NCBI GenBank assembly: GCA_024704765.1
Contig: JAKMXF010000329.1
Location: 1 to 64,000, forward strand
Length of the DNA stretch: 64,000 bases
Direction: 5' to 3'
DNA from: Oopsacas minuta
Lineage: Eukaryota > Porifera > Hexactinellida > Lyssacinosida > Leucopsacidae
Positions within the stretch are counted from its first letter, which is position 1; every line of letters begins with the position of its first letter. The position numbers and the translations under genes were made by a program. The notes beneath the pieces are model-generated. The model made no database searches. It was not told the origin of the DNA and was given only the letters and a program-made list of their open reading frames with translations. Of this stretch, positions 48,390 to 59,469 are shown piece after piece.

Positions 48390-48900
48390 TAGTGAATATT
48401 GCTATTAGTCAACTGTTCATAGCCAAACTGTTTGATCCGTAATTGCCTGAAATATAGTGCAGAGAACAATATTATAATGACTAGGTTGTGACATTTGAAA
48501 TTGAGTCACAATAATTTGCATAATATACATTGGCATTTATGTATGTGGACATTTGAAATTGAGTGACAATACTTGGTATACTACACTTTGTCAATAATGT
48601 ATGTGGTCATTTGATATTGAGTGACAATACTTTGTATACTATACTTTGTCAATAATGTATGTGGGTATTTGAAATTGAGTGAGAATACCTTAAATACTAC
48701 ACTTAGTCAATTATATATGTGGACATTTGAAATTGAGTGACAATACTTTGTATACTATACTTTGTCAATAATGTATGTGGGTATTTGAAATTGAGTGAGA
48801 ATACCTTAAATACTACACTTAGTCAATTATATATGTGGACATTTGAAATTGAGTGACAATACTTTGAATACTATACTTTGTCAATTATGTTAGCGTTGAG
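48390..48900. repeat. Satellite array, right block
   Basis: Five to six units of about 60-120 bp based on tatgtggacatttgaaattgagtgacaatactttgtatactatactttgtcaataa. Two units of about 115 bp (starting near 48600 and 48720) are almost identical, a sign of local recent duplication. Ends at about 48895. Confidence 0.88.
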
Positions 48901-49281
48901 GGCATGCATAGTGGTTTAATAGGGCTGTTAGTAAAGAATAGCTATTTTGGTGTGACATAGCCCGATGAGATGTATTATTTACAATTAGATTATTTTATAT
49001 AAGGAACCAACACAACTTGTGATAACAAGTATATGGCCTAAATTTCCAAGTTATGACGTCATTGATATATGTAAAATTTAAATTTTCTTCAATAATTACA
49101 TTCTACTCGACTTTATCGCCATGAAACCTATCAATTACATATGGGTTATCCGTATTTGGCAATCACCTTGATCTTATAATTTTGTTATAGAGCTTGTATT
49201 TATAGAGTTATGACGTCACACTTATGATGGAATTTATCTTATTGATTTACAAAATATACAGTATATTCATACTTAAGTTCA
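48901..49281. other. Non-coding gap between satellite and RAG1-like gene
   Basis: The word gttatgacgtca occurs at 49052 and 49208; its core TGACGTCA is a palindromic CRE-type site. I looked here for a transposon end with the RAG/Transib CAC... terminus and could not establish one. Confidence 0.4.
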
Positions 49282-50028
49282 TTATAGGCAATCTTTATTG
49301 GAGATTAAAATCGTCAATAAAATCTGTGTGCTAGTTTTCTGATTGTTCATAGCATTGCAGCATTTAGATCTCGTTGTGTGTCCAGATTGACCACATCGTT
49401 CACAAATCAAAATTCTTCGATAGTTTACTAAGGTTGGATCATTTTGAGAGGTCAATCCGGCGAAGGTATCCATAATATTGGTCTCAAAACCAACTTTACG
49501 AGCTAAATTCTCCGGATATTTTCTAACTAATTTGTTGCATGATTCTGTGCCTTCTTCTGAAAATGCCTTTAAGCCATAGCTAGAATTCGACTCACGTATT
49601 AACTCCTCAGAATGGGCTAAGAGCTTGTGCAGGGTTGGAGTCATGCTAGCCCAGGGGAAGAATCTAAGATGACAAGGTAGGTATCCTTGCACAATTTCCC
49701 CAATTCCAAAGTGTTAACCTTGTGACTTGAATTGAAAACCCGAAGAATGGCTGAAAGTTGAGTATGTATCTTTGATAAGATTGGGCAATGTTGTATTGCT
49801 ACAGTTGATAGAATGCATTCAAGGTATTCAGTTTCATCAGAAAAGGCTCTTCTAGCAACATTCCCTGTTGAGGTGGTTCCACCGCTAGAATTAGGCTGGT
49901 CAACCTTTAATCCTGTCTTCTCCTGAATAAATGTTTGAAGGAATTTCATTGACTCCTTGATAACTGGTGAAGTTGGGGACCAGGTAAACTTTTCGATGCG
50001 AAGATGATATACCAGCAAATTGAATCAC

Positions 50029-50092
50029 CTAAAATTGGTTTAATTATGTGAAGATAAATTCTGAATGATTAATGGAGTACTAGATTACTTAC
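50029..50092 (-). other. 64-nt GT-AG intron in the RAG1-like gene
   Basis: Exon ends GTATTTAG, intron opens GTAAGT and closes AACCAATTTTAG. Splicing keeps the frame (codon AGG split 2+1), linking HSYTGVF to FNLLVYHLR with a TGA between them. Confidence 0.8.
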
Positions 50093-51165
50093 CTAAATAC
50101 GCCTGTGTATGAATGAAGTGGAGATGCTGGATGTATGTTAATCTCTGAAATTGGTTGATGAGTTAAATTGAAGCGTTCATTAGTCGAAAGAGCAAAGAAC
50201 GACTCAATGTCATCAATGTGCGAAAATAGCTCGATTGCATCTGTGATATTTCTGTTGATGGGGAACCCTTCAAGAACTAAATTACGGTCCTTCAAATCTT
50301 TATGTGTGGCAGTGCACATCTGACAACTGGCTCCTCCAGCTCCAGAGAGAATGGCTGCCATCTTCTCATCAAACATTGAACGGATAATATCGACATTGAC
50401 AACACCATTTTCTAAAGGAATCCCATTTTGCAACATCGCTATATCGGGATTAATCATAGTCTCCATGAAGGAACGAATATTTTCTTCGCATTCTGTCGCA
50501 GCGCAGAGAAAAATAGGTCTTTGAGCGAAGGGTGAACTAGGGGATTTATTCTGCCAAACAATCCTGTTTGTTACAGTGTGGATGGAGATGGGCTTGAAAC
50601 AAAACAGAATGAAGTTTTTGGTGAAAGTATTAGTTGTCTGCTGGTTGTAGATAGTGCGACAACCAGAACCATCTAAGCCATCTGCGATTTTAAATGTGAG
50701 TGGGAATTCTTCACTTGTGGGGCGATCTACCATTGATAATATTCTTTCCAGGGTTTTCTGAACTTGAAGACAATATGGTGCGTATATACCTATTAGTTTA
50801 GCTGGATTAGGATATGAAGTTATACTGGATCGCGAAATCATGACATCTCTCAGATTAGCTAGCTTGCTGTAAGATGGGAAATGTATATTGTCTGGTAGAA
50901 GTGTTTGACGTAATTGAGTGTATTTTCGTCTGCCCACTTCAAGTAAATCTAACAGGAACAAGGCTTTATCAACTGGAACATGCTTGTTACTGAGGTTACA
51001 GAATCCTCCACTGACAATAATCTCTTTGGCTACCGTAGCAACCTGACGATTATTCTCCTCATTTGCCAATAGTTGTAATGAGAGTGCTGCAATACTTATT
51101 TCTGTAGTATTCTCAATAACTGAGAGTGACTTAATGCATTCTAGCAGACTTGACAATCGAGTACG

Positions 51166-51229
51166 CTGTTGTTGTAGAGAGAGATCATCAGGATGCTTTC
51201 TATGACTCATTGAATAAATGGGAACTCAC
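51166..51229 (-). other. Possible second 64-nt intron upstream in the RAG1-like gene
   Basis: Donor GTGAGT at 51229 and acceptor ...CTCTCTCTACAACAACAG ending at 51166 give the same 64-nt length as the other intron. The upstream exon is in register only in a frame with a TAG (about 51249), or needs a 1-nt shift to read KENRVSDLLESSSD. If unspliced, translation could begin at ATG 51210. Confidence 0.4.
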
Positions 51230-51430
51230 CATCAGAAGACGACTCTAGTAAATCAGAAACACGATTTTCTTTAACTCAGGTTTCATGGAAATGTTAGAAT
51301 GCCACCATTCTCCTTCTAAACAATCTAATGATCTCTTCGCCTTCTTGAATCTGTCCTGAATTCTTAACAGCAACGTTTCCAAGAGTTTCGTATTATCAGA
51401 GTCTATTCAAAGTCTTCTATGAAATATTTT

Positions 51431-54400
51431 GTCGTTTACAAGACACAATTGTTATTGTCTTTCAGGATTCTTGCCAATTCGAGGCGGGATTTTGGGAAAG
51501 TTAACTCTTCTGTCATTGTTTTCAAGAAATTCCGAAAAATAGGTTTTATTATATATTCAGTAGATTATATATAGAAGTCACTATAATGAATTTCAAGAAC
51601 GAAATTCATTACTATCTCATTCCATTGTTACAGTATGCTACAATGGGAATTTCCTAGCAATGAAAAGTTGTAATGGAATGTCATTGAAAATTATAGGTTG
51701 CGCTCTGTTTCGGGTTTTGTGGTTTTAGATTATGTTTTTAGGAATCGTAATGCGTGTATCCGATTAATTTTGCGCTGTTGTTTTGTGTTGTTTATTTTTC
51801 CTGACACTTTAGGTATTTCTCTTTGTAAAAATTCTGTACGGATTTTACTAGATTTTAGAAATATTATGTTCACGAAATATATACAAGATACAGTCATGGA
51901 AACAAGATATTTAGAATTAGCATAGTCGAAATGTATAAAGTATACCAGATTAGTAACATTCCATTATGTAATTGCTCTTACAGGTTCATTTGAAATTGGG
52001 GCTAAATTTAGAAATCATGAAGCCGCAATTTTCCTATAAATATTTTAAATCTTTGATTAAGAAATCTTACAGCTTCTAGGGTCTCAATCACTTAGATATT
52101 TTAAATAAGAATCATTTAAACAATATAAAATGAAATAAAGCCATCAAATACGGAATCAATTTTTTGTCTATTCTTTGCTTCTAAATCACTGCGGCATGTA
52201 TCTACTTAAATTTTGAGATTTTGCTAATTTGTTTATACTATATCAAAAAACATCAATAATTCACATATGATTAATCTAAAAATGTGAAAATCGGATTCAG
52301 TATGTTCGATATATTTGGTGAAGTTTTATTGAATCCATTTACTTCCTGAAAACATGATAAATACATAGTTATGCGACTATTTCAGAATTGTATACCGTAA
52401 TGAGGGTGTAATCCTTTCTTTTGACAACAGACAATCGAACAAACTAACAAACAACAATTGAGATTTAATAATATAGACTAGTGGAAATTGCTTCAATCGA
52501 TGTTAGGTATCATACCTGCTCCAACTCCAGCTATTTCGCTAATTTCTCCAAAACTGTACAAAATTTGTTATCGAATAGTATTGTGCACCGACACGAACAT
52601 TCGCAAAAATATTTTGTAGTACTGCTAAATCTTCATGGATTTAATCTAAATTGTGAATGATGAGCCATTAAGGTATAGATAACGTGAAAAGTAGTAAGCA
52701 ACCTTTCTCTTCGGATCAAATGGCCAAATGATGCACCCTCTTATATATACTGATGTACCCTAATATATATATATATATATATATTTATAATATATAGTTA
52801 TATAATGTATCACTATGTCTACAGATTAATTTCCCTTATCGTATCCAGTAAAACCTCTATAAGTAGGATCCCTACAAATTGGGAACGTCTAGAAGCGGGG
52901 AAATTTAGTTAGAATATTAATTCATTTCCATAGAAACGAACCTCTAAATCGTGGAATGGGCACAATTTAGAGAAATTATGCTTTAGCCCATTCCAATTTA
53001 GCTCTAAAGTTTGTAAATCTACAAAAGATTTTCTTGAATAATTTTTGTGCTAAATTTGGATAATACACGTATTTAAAGCTCTGATGAATTGAAATCTTTG
53101 GGTTTCTGAGAAGAAAATTTCTTACAAATTTGTATATTCAGCCAACAACCTATGGACACAATATATTTGTCAATTATGGGTGAAATAACAGTCGTTGGAG
53201 GAAGTAGATATACATATTCACTCAAGGACATTACATTTTAATTTATAAATGTGAAGGGGGGTTATTAAGATTTCGTCGGTCTTTTCTCTTCCGATTACAG
53301 AGATTCTACGATAGATACCCTACTTACCATACCTTAGTACTACAAGTTTCAATGCATGGATAATTGCATACATGGTCATCCATTTATCCTATAATGGAGC
53401 AATTTTATACATTTTCCTGAGGAATGAAATCTGTACAACCACATCATCTGGAAACTAAACTTAGATATTAAACATTTGTGGTATTGATAGTTTTGTATTC
53501 TGGGATGATAAATATGACCCAAATTCACTGTGCTCATATACCTGTACCTAGATAAGGCACAACCGGAAACAGGTTTAGATGAATAACTTAGACATAGGAG
53601 TGTGTAAAATTGGAAATAATTTTTGGCATAAAATTTACTTGTGAGACATCCATGGTATATAATTGAAGAATGTTACACTGATGAGAAATTCGAAATCTAG
53701 GTTCGCAAAATCATGATGAATTTTGGAATAATTGGGTTGTTGTAATTTGGAAATGTAGAGGCAGTTATTTAATATTCTGAGTGAATTATTTATTACAATG
53801 AGGAAGTGTTTTGATGAAATTGCAGTCAAAACTACAAAGGCATCTTGTGCGTTAGCAACATTTTGGTATGGAATGACCCCAAGAAATAGCATATCTTTTC
53901 AAATATATGCCAAGTAGACATATTTTGACACATTCCTGATATTTAACATATAATGATTGATATTCTATTATTCTACAACTATGCAGCATATTTATTGCGG
54001 AAATAATTCACCGTTTCTGCAATATAGATAATACTTAAAAAGTTGTTGAATCAGCCACTGAATTCCTATCACAAACTCACAAGTTGCACTGGGGCTCCAT
54101 GTATAGCACACTATAGTGGCATCTATAACTATAGTATCTCTCTAATAACACATAAGATGTAATCATGTATCTATTAGAATATGCAAAGAATATCATGCAA
54201 ATTTGATGCCGTGGTAGATGCGCTGGCAATATCGTGTTAGACGGCCATTTAAAGGGAAATAATTGTAACTAGATCAGCTAGTCCACTAAAGTCGAACTAG
54301 GGGTTACACAATTCGGGTAAGACAAATTTTGAGGATGGAATATTGCATATCCCTGAGACATTCAAGTGTTGCTATGCCAAAAATATTCCCAGATATTGTC

Positions 54401-55861
54401 AAGTCCCACTCAAACGATGTGATGTTTTATTGATACGATCATCGACATAGAATACTTTAGTATTAAACTGAAGGAGCTCTATGTATGCATTTCAACCACT
54501 TCAAAATGTGTCCAAAAGTGACATTTTAAATGAATATTGCTGAAAAAATGTAATTTTAAGACTTAAAAAATGGTGCTAAAATCTCATTTTAGTGTGGGGA
54601 TTTGTTAAAACGAAGTTGTTAATTTTTGTGTTCATTTATTCTCAAACTAGTAGGCACTAACTAAATCCAACTAGAAAATTTATACGGAAAATTATGTTTG
54701 AGCCTGGTGGCTCCGGCTATATCAGTAGTATCATTGGCGATCAAAATTTGTTATTGTCTGCATTATACCACTTCCAGACTACTCGAATTCAAATATTCAG
54801 ATACATCACCATTATAGAACTATGGATTTCACCATATGTGGATGAAAAGCAGACCAATAGCACCAAACAACACCACTATTCAAAGGTTTTATGCTCTACA
54901 ACTAGAATTTTCTAGATTTACACATTAAATCAATTCAAGGGCTTCAATCCCTCGATCCCGGTGCATTTTTCCCACTGGATTCGGTGTATCCAGGAATTGA
55001 GTATAATTCAGAATTTTTGATCACTTACTCATTGATATATTCTAACTGCTTTTCTTTGGTGCATATCCTTTGAATCATCATTTGTGAATATAATCTTTTA
55101 ATTTACTCATGCAGAATTGTTTCTTGTTTAACAATTATTTGTGATAGATTTCAAGGAGAATCTGTTGTATTCAATACTTTGACTTCCTACAATGTATAGA
55201 TAGTGTTTTTGAGAAAACAAAGAAACTTAATTTGAGTTACTCTTTAGATAATTTGCGTTTTTCGTATAGATTATTGTTCTATATTACCAGATTACATTGT
55301 TAATTTTGATTTGTTTCATTTCTGTACATGAGCGTAAATCCTGGAGGGGAAAGGGGATATACCCCCAATTTAAGGGGTGGGGGATGTTTTATAGACCTAT
55401 CCCCCCAATTGGGGTCAGATTCAGAGGATATCCAAATTGAGTATTCCAGGCACGTACCCATATAGCAATCTTTTGGCATACTTGTACAAACAAATTTCTA
55501 TAGCAGGAGTTGAGGGGATATATATCGTTTATAACAAAACGGTTATATGAACATCATGGATATAAGAACCACCCTGGTAAAATGCTTTGTTTACTATAGT
55601 TTACTACGTGACAGTATCTCTGGGCAATTATATATTATATCCTGGTATAATTTAAACATCAGTATATTTTAACTGTGGTATGAATTGACTTATTACGACC
55701 TGACTTTAGCACAATTTGACTCAGCAGGAATTGACCTGGTGCAAGTTGGTGTATGGTACGAGTTGATTAGCAATAATAACATATATATTGATATTATATC
55801 ATGTATAGTGCATCATTCCACCTACTTTTTCGAACACGTTTAGGCCAATGTTTCTATACTA
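51431..55861. other. No gene seen; small snapbacks and a MITE fragment
   Basis: AT-rich. aatgaatttc/gaaattcatt (51585-51610) and cattccatt/aatggaatg (51618-51681) form small hairpins. A GC-richer patch at 55335-55420 (cgtaaatcctggaggggaaaggggatatac) looks like the left end of a hAT-type MITE without its partner. No coding frame is convincing. Confidence 0.4.
52762..52784. repeat. (AT)n microsatellite
   Basis: An uninterrupted AT dinucleotide run of about 23 bp. Confidence 0.9.
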
Positions 55862-58124
55862 CACAGGTCAACAAAATTTAACTTCATTTTCTCATCAAGT
55901 ATTAGATTGACATTTTCTAAGCTAGTTTTTACGCTGAATTCAAATCTGCTTTCAGATTCTTTCCAGCACGTCCAGTTTTTTTCCATTTACAAGTCAACGA
56001 TTTTTATATATTTCCTAAATTTTTCCTGCTATTTTATGGCAGTGGCTGTCTTTTTGTCTTCTTACATGATAGCCATCTGAAATAAATCAACGTTTCGATG
56101 TTTTAGATTAATGCCAAGATAATATCAGTTATTATCCTAGCTCTTACATATAATTATTTACATTCATGCATGTATCAACTACTCACAAATTAAGGGGAAA
56201 TACATATCTATCTAGAAGTATAAAGGTAGCTAACTAAATTAAAAGTGTTGAGAGTACGACTTCCTTTTATATATCTTGTTGGGATTATCTTTGAAGAGCC
56301 TCCAACAGTAATCGGACATCATGCCCTCATTCCATCTCCTGTATGTCTTGGTAGAATCTCTCACCCTGTTGATCACTTACAGCACCAAGGTTCTCAGGGA
56401 AAAAATCAAGGTAAGAGCGCAAGAAGTGAAGTTTTAGCGACATGAGACAGCCCATCTTCTCGCATGCGTTAAGCAAGGTTTCCACTCCTCTGTAGTTGGA
56501 CGACTTCTTGTTGCCCAAAACGTTTTCACAAACCCATTTAAAAGAATTCCAAGCACTCATTTCTAATTCGGATAATGTCTTCTCGAAATCTGGATCTCTG
56601 AATACTTGTCTGATTTGTGGTCCTACAAATACTCCCTCTTTTAACTTTGCCTCGCTTAGTTTCAGAAATTTGCCTACCAAATGCAGAAATCCTGCGGAAT
56701 TTGTTTTGCCCATTGTTTTAACGAATGTTTTCATTAATCCAAGTTTAATATGGAGTGGGGGTAAGAAGACTATGTTTGGATCTACCAATGGCGAATGCTG
56801 TAAATTGGTTTTCCCCACTTCGTAGGTTCTCTTCGGACAATCACATTTTTTATAATGTTCACCAGTTGCTCGGCTGTCCCATAGACATAGGAAACAACAA
56901 TACTTTGTAAAACCGTGTTGCAAGCCCATCAATAGCCCGATTATCTTAAAATCACCGCAGATATTCCATATATGTGTTCTATACTGTATTGCCTCCAAAA
57001 CTTCCTGCAAATTGACGAAGGTTTCTTTGAGACAGACGGAGTGAGCAATTGGAACGCCAGGCTTTAGATTCCGTTATGCAACAGAACAGCTTACAAACTG
57101 CGTTTTGACGAGTCGATGAAAAGGCACCAATCAGAGGAAGAATGTTCTTGTATTAGATTTGCATAGAGTCCTTCGATATCATTACAATAGCACAGTGGAC
57201 CATCAGTGGTGTAGTATTGAGCGAGATCGAAATTTCGTTTGCGATAGTGGGATACTAGGACATCTTTGTCGAGTAGGTTTTTCTGTTTGAGCCTGGATGC
57301 AAGGAGTTCAGCTTTGTCTTTAGATAAGTCTAGATCCCTGACCAGGTCATTCAATACTCCCTGTGTAAATGTTTGTGGCTCTAGTAATTCATCTTCCGGG
57401 ACATAATTAGCATCTGTAGAATCTGCATGAACATCTTCCACCATGTCAGACCCAATTTTAATTTGCTGTGGCTTGGGAATTGGGATTGGTAATGAGATGT
57501 CGTGTGGAATTGGCCTGCGAGCAGAATCCAAGTCTGGGCAAACAAGAGCGTGCTTATTCTTGGCTGAGAATCCTGTAATGTCGATAAGGCAAAAGTAACA
57601 ATCATCAAGGTGATTTTTCTGAGCCCCTCCAGACCATGGGTATTGCAAATGGCATTGAAACTTTCCTTTTGTTCAACCAATCACGTAATCCACTTGAACA
57701 AGAAGTGCATAGGACATGTGGTGCCCACGACTTGTCTTGGTCACCAAGTGGACATTCGAAGTACAATTTGTATATGTTCTTTAATTGATTTGTGATTGGT
57801 CGTCTGTGATTTTACGCAAAAAAGACCACAAACGTAACAGAAATTGTCGGGATGAGTTCTACAATTACGATGCATGTTTATAATTTGATTTGCTTGAATT
57901 CAAATAAGTAAAGTCATTTATATTCCAGATAATTGAATCAAAATAGGCATGCTCATATAGCAATTTAGTAACTAGGTAATACTATACTATTGAAAAAATG
58001 GATATTGGATTTCAGAATAACTAGACGTGCTAGAGAAATTCTGATTGCAGATTCGAGTTCAGCATTCAAAAGTATGCTAAGATAAATGTATGTGATCTCT
58101 GATGAGAAATCTTGTTGAGTTGTG
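55862..58124 (-). mobile_element. CACTG-type DNA transposon, copy 3
   Basis: The left end cacaggtcaacaaaattta (55862) and complement of the right end (58124 backward, cacaactcaacaagattt) match in most of the first 18 bases. Both sides carry cta, a 3-bp duplication. 2.26 kb with one minus-strand gene. It lies outside the satellite, and its right end is 100 bp upstream of the predicted fuzzy start codon. Confidence 0.8.
56250..57875 (-). pseudogene. CACTG-element protein, copy 3 (best N-terminus and C-terminus)
   Basis: ATG at 57875 starts MHRNCRTHPDNFCYVCG. After a frame change, FECPLGDQDKSWAPHVLC, then MPFAIPMVWR and DCYFCLIDITGFSAKNKHAL follow, so the N-terminal half is a Cys/His zinc-binding module. 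VLNDLVRDLDLSKDKAELLA and YCNDIEGLYANLIQEHSS lead to CLFIDSSKRSL (candidate first Asp), interrupted by TAA at about 57090. After another shift: WNICGDFKIIGLLMGLQHGF (second Asp), CCFLCLWDSRATGEHYKK, LPPLHIKLGLMKTFVKTM and FVGPQIRQVFRDPDFEKT. MGCLMSLKLHFLRSYLDFF and SDQQGERFYQDIQEME (candidate Glu) end the frame, with a degraded MMSDYCWRLFKDNP near 56260. Function is inferred to be transposition; the family is unnamed to me. Confidence 0.85.
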
Positions 58125-58223
58125 CTATTAGTACATTACTAGTCAGATTTTTCATTTATCTCTTGTTTCGCTTTCATTTTCCGTGTTTCACCAATCTGTG
58201 TGCTACTATATATTTATCACATT

Positions 58224-59469
58224 ATGAGGTAATTTTGGATTAGCTGATCATCTCTTCATATTAGTAAACTCAATTCATTTACCCTATAGTATACTTGGGA
58301 TGCGTTCTCTGCAATTTTTTTCATCTTGTAGCGGTATACCATTATTTTCTTTTTCAACAGACAGTAATAGCGATATCCAATATGACTCTCAAGTTAGTTC
58401 TTTAAATGGAATATCACTATTCTCTACTTTCAGAAGTGCTATTCTTTTGAAAGAGTGTGGAAATCCTAGTGTTGAAATATTTTGGAAATCAAATATTTCC
58501 TTTAATATTGTTTTTTGTAGTTGCGAACCATCTAATTATGAATATTTTTCAAAGCTTATTTTATTTTATGAAGAATTATTGTCTTTATTTTCACCTCATT
58601 TATATGTGACTTTCCTCGATACATCCACTGAATTTACCTTTCGAAATAATATTAAGTTTTCTAATATCTTTCGTTCTGTTATTTCATCTTGCTATCTTCC
58701 TCTAAGCTGTTCAGAATTATCTTTCAGCAATGTTACGATTAGCCCCGATATTTTGAAGAGCCACGAACGTATATTCGTTAATATATATGCTTGCTTCACC
58801 TTACATAACCTAGTAATTTATCGTACAAACAATTGGATTTCACTAAATAATCGGGTACATTTGCTAATTCTCAATATTGTGGAAACTATTAAACCCTTTG
58901 CTATGATTGATCTCCCAATATATATTCATTCTTTAATGTCTGAACCTTTGCGACTTGTCTCAATGCAACTCACTCATTCGCTTGTCTTCATTGGCTTATT
59001 TGGATCAGATCTACATATTCATGAGATTGATTTTCCTTTGAAAAATATTAAAAACGACATTCAAATGAGAATCGAAAGGATTTATCATACACCCTATTTT
59101 TCACAGTATTCTAATTTGTGTATAGCGTACTTACGTGTTGATTCTATGACTAATGAATATCTCTTTACACTAGTCTCGAAGAGTACAATTTTCGATAGAG
59201 AAATGGTAAAATCTTTACTTTTCAGAAGATACACTTCCTTTGTTGCTATTCTCATAAAATTTCGACGGTATTCTTCACAATTTGTTAACTATAATATGCT
59301 TTCTTTGGATGTTAATGAACATCTTCTTGTTTATCAGAACTTTTCTTTATATATTAACAGATCGGAACATATGACTAATATTTTTCTCTTTCCAAACTAT
59401 TCCTTAATTTGTATTCGCCCCTACAGTACTATCGTAGTTGAAAGTATTATCTCAAATTCAATTTCCTGA
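58224..59469 (+). CDS. fuz: Fuzzy homolog (CPLANE subunit, planar cell polarity/ciliogenesis)
   Basis: The main exon (58290-59469) is open for 393 codons, the longest intact frame in the window. Its N-terminus SSCSGIPLFSFSTDSN, followed by SLNGISLFSTF and VEIFWKSNISFNIVF, aligns with the first longin-like domain of Fuzzy, which in vertebrates has SSGVPLFCR, GSLNGVHMFG and TVVWKSFHDSITLIVL. Total length about 394 residues against roughly 415-420 in fly and human. Fuzzy, with Inturned and Wdpcp, forms the CPLANE complex that acts at the ciliary base and in planar polarity. A likely micro-exon supplies the start: ATGAG (58224-58228), a 61-nt intron (GTAATT...CCCTATAG, 58229-58289), then exon 2, giving MSILGMRSLQFF in frame. 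Without splicing, ATG 58300 gives 389 residues. A CACTG transposon ends 100 bp upstream. No lesion is seen; the C-terminal two thirds are diverged, so the call rests mainly on the N-terminus. Confidence 0.72.

Larger units (their letters stand above)
49282..51430 (-). pseudogene. RAG1-like (RAG1L/Transib superfamily) transposase, three exons, inactivated by two small lesions
   Basis: Exon B (51210 or 51165 to 50093) is open for 373 codons. It holds LDLLEVGRRKYTQLRQTLLP, then FKIADGLDGSG with the first catalytic Asp (codon 50682-50680), FDEKMAAILSG with the second (50370-50368), and the zinc pair CQMC (50325-50314). The two Asp lie 104 residues apart (RAG1 D600-D708: 108). Exon C (50028-49282) has LHKLLAHSEEL, matching the RAG1 HxxxxH zinc pair, and SEEGTESCNK with the catalytic Glu (49545-49543). 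This Glu is about 254 residues from the second Asp, as in RAG1 D708-E962. The C-terminus has a zinc knuckle CERCGQSGHTTRSKC, like the tail described for invertebrate RAG1L proteins. A 64-nt GT-AG intron joins B to C. Lesions: TGA at 50027-50025 where W is expected, and a 1-nt frameshift near 49650. An upstream open stretch (51430-51230) ending at a GTGAGT donor may be exon A. No RAG2-like gene is present. Confidence 0.88.

Noticed and set aside
48900-51600. CACTATG-like heptamers near the RAG1-like gene (48918 minus strand, 51571 plus strand) as transposon ends or RSS
   Set aside because: They point away from each other and away from the gene, lack shared sequence beyond the heptamer, and have no 5-bp duplication.
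48900-55800. Search for a RAG2-like kelch/PHD gene next to the RAG1-like gene
   Set aside because: No kelch repeats or PHD motif were found on either strand on either side.
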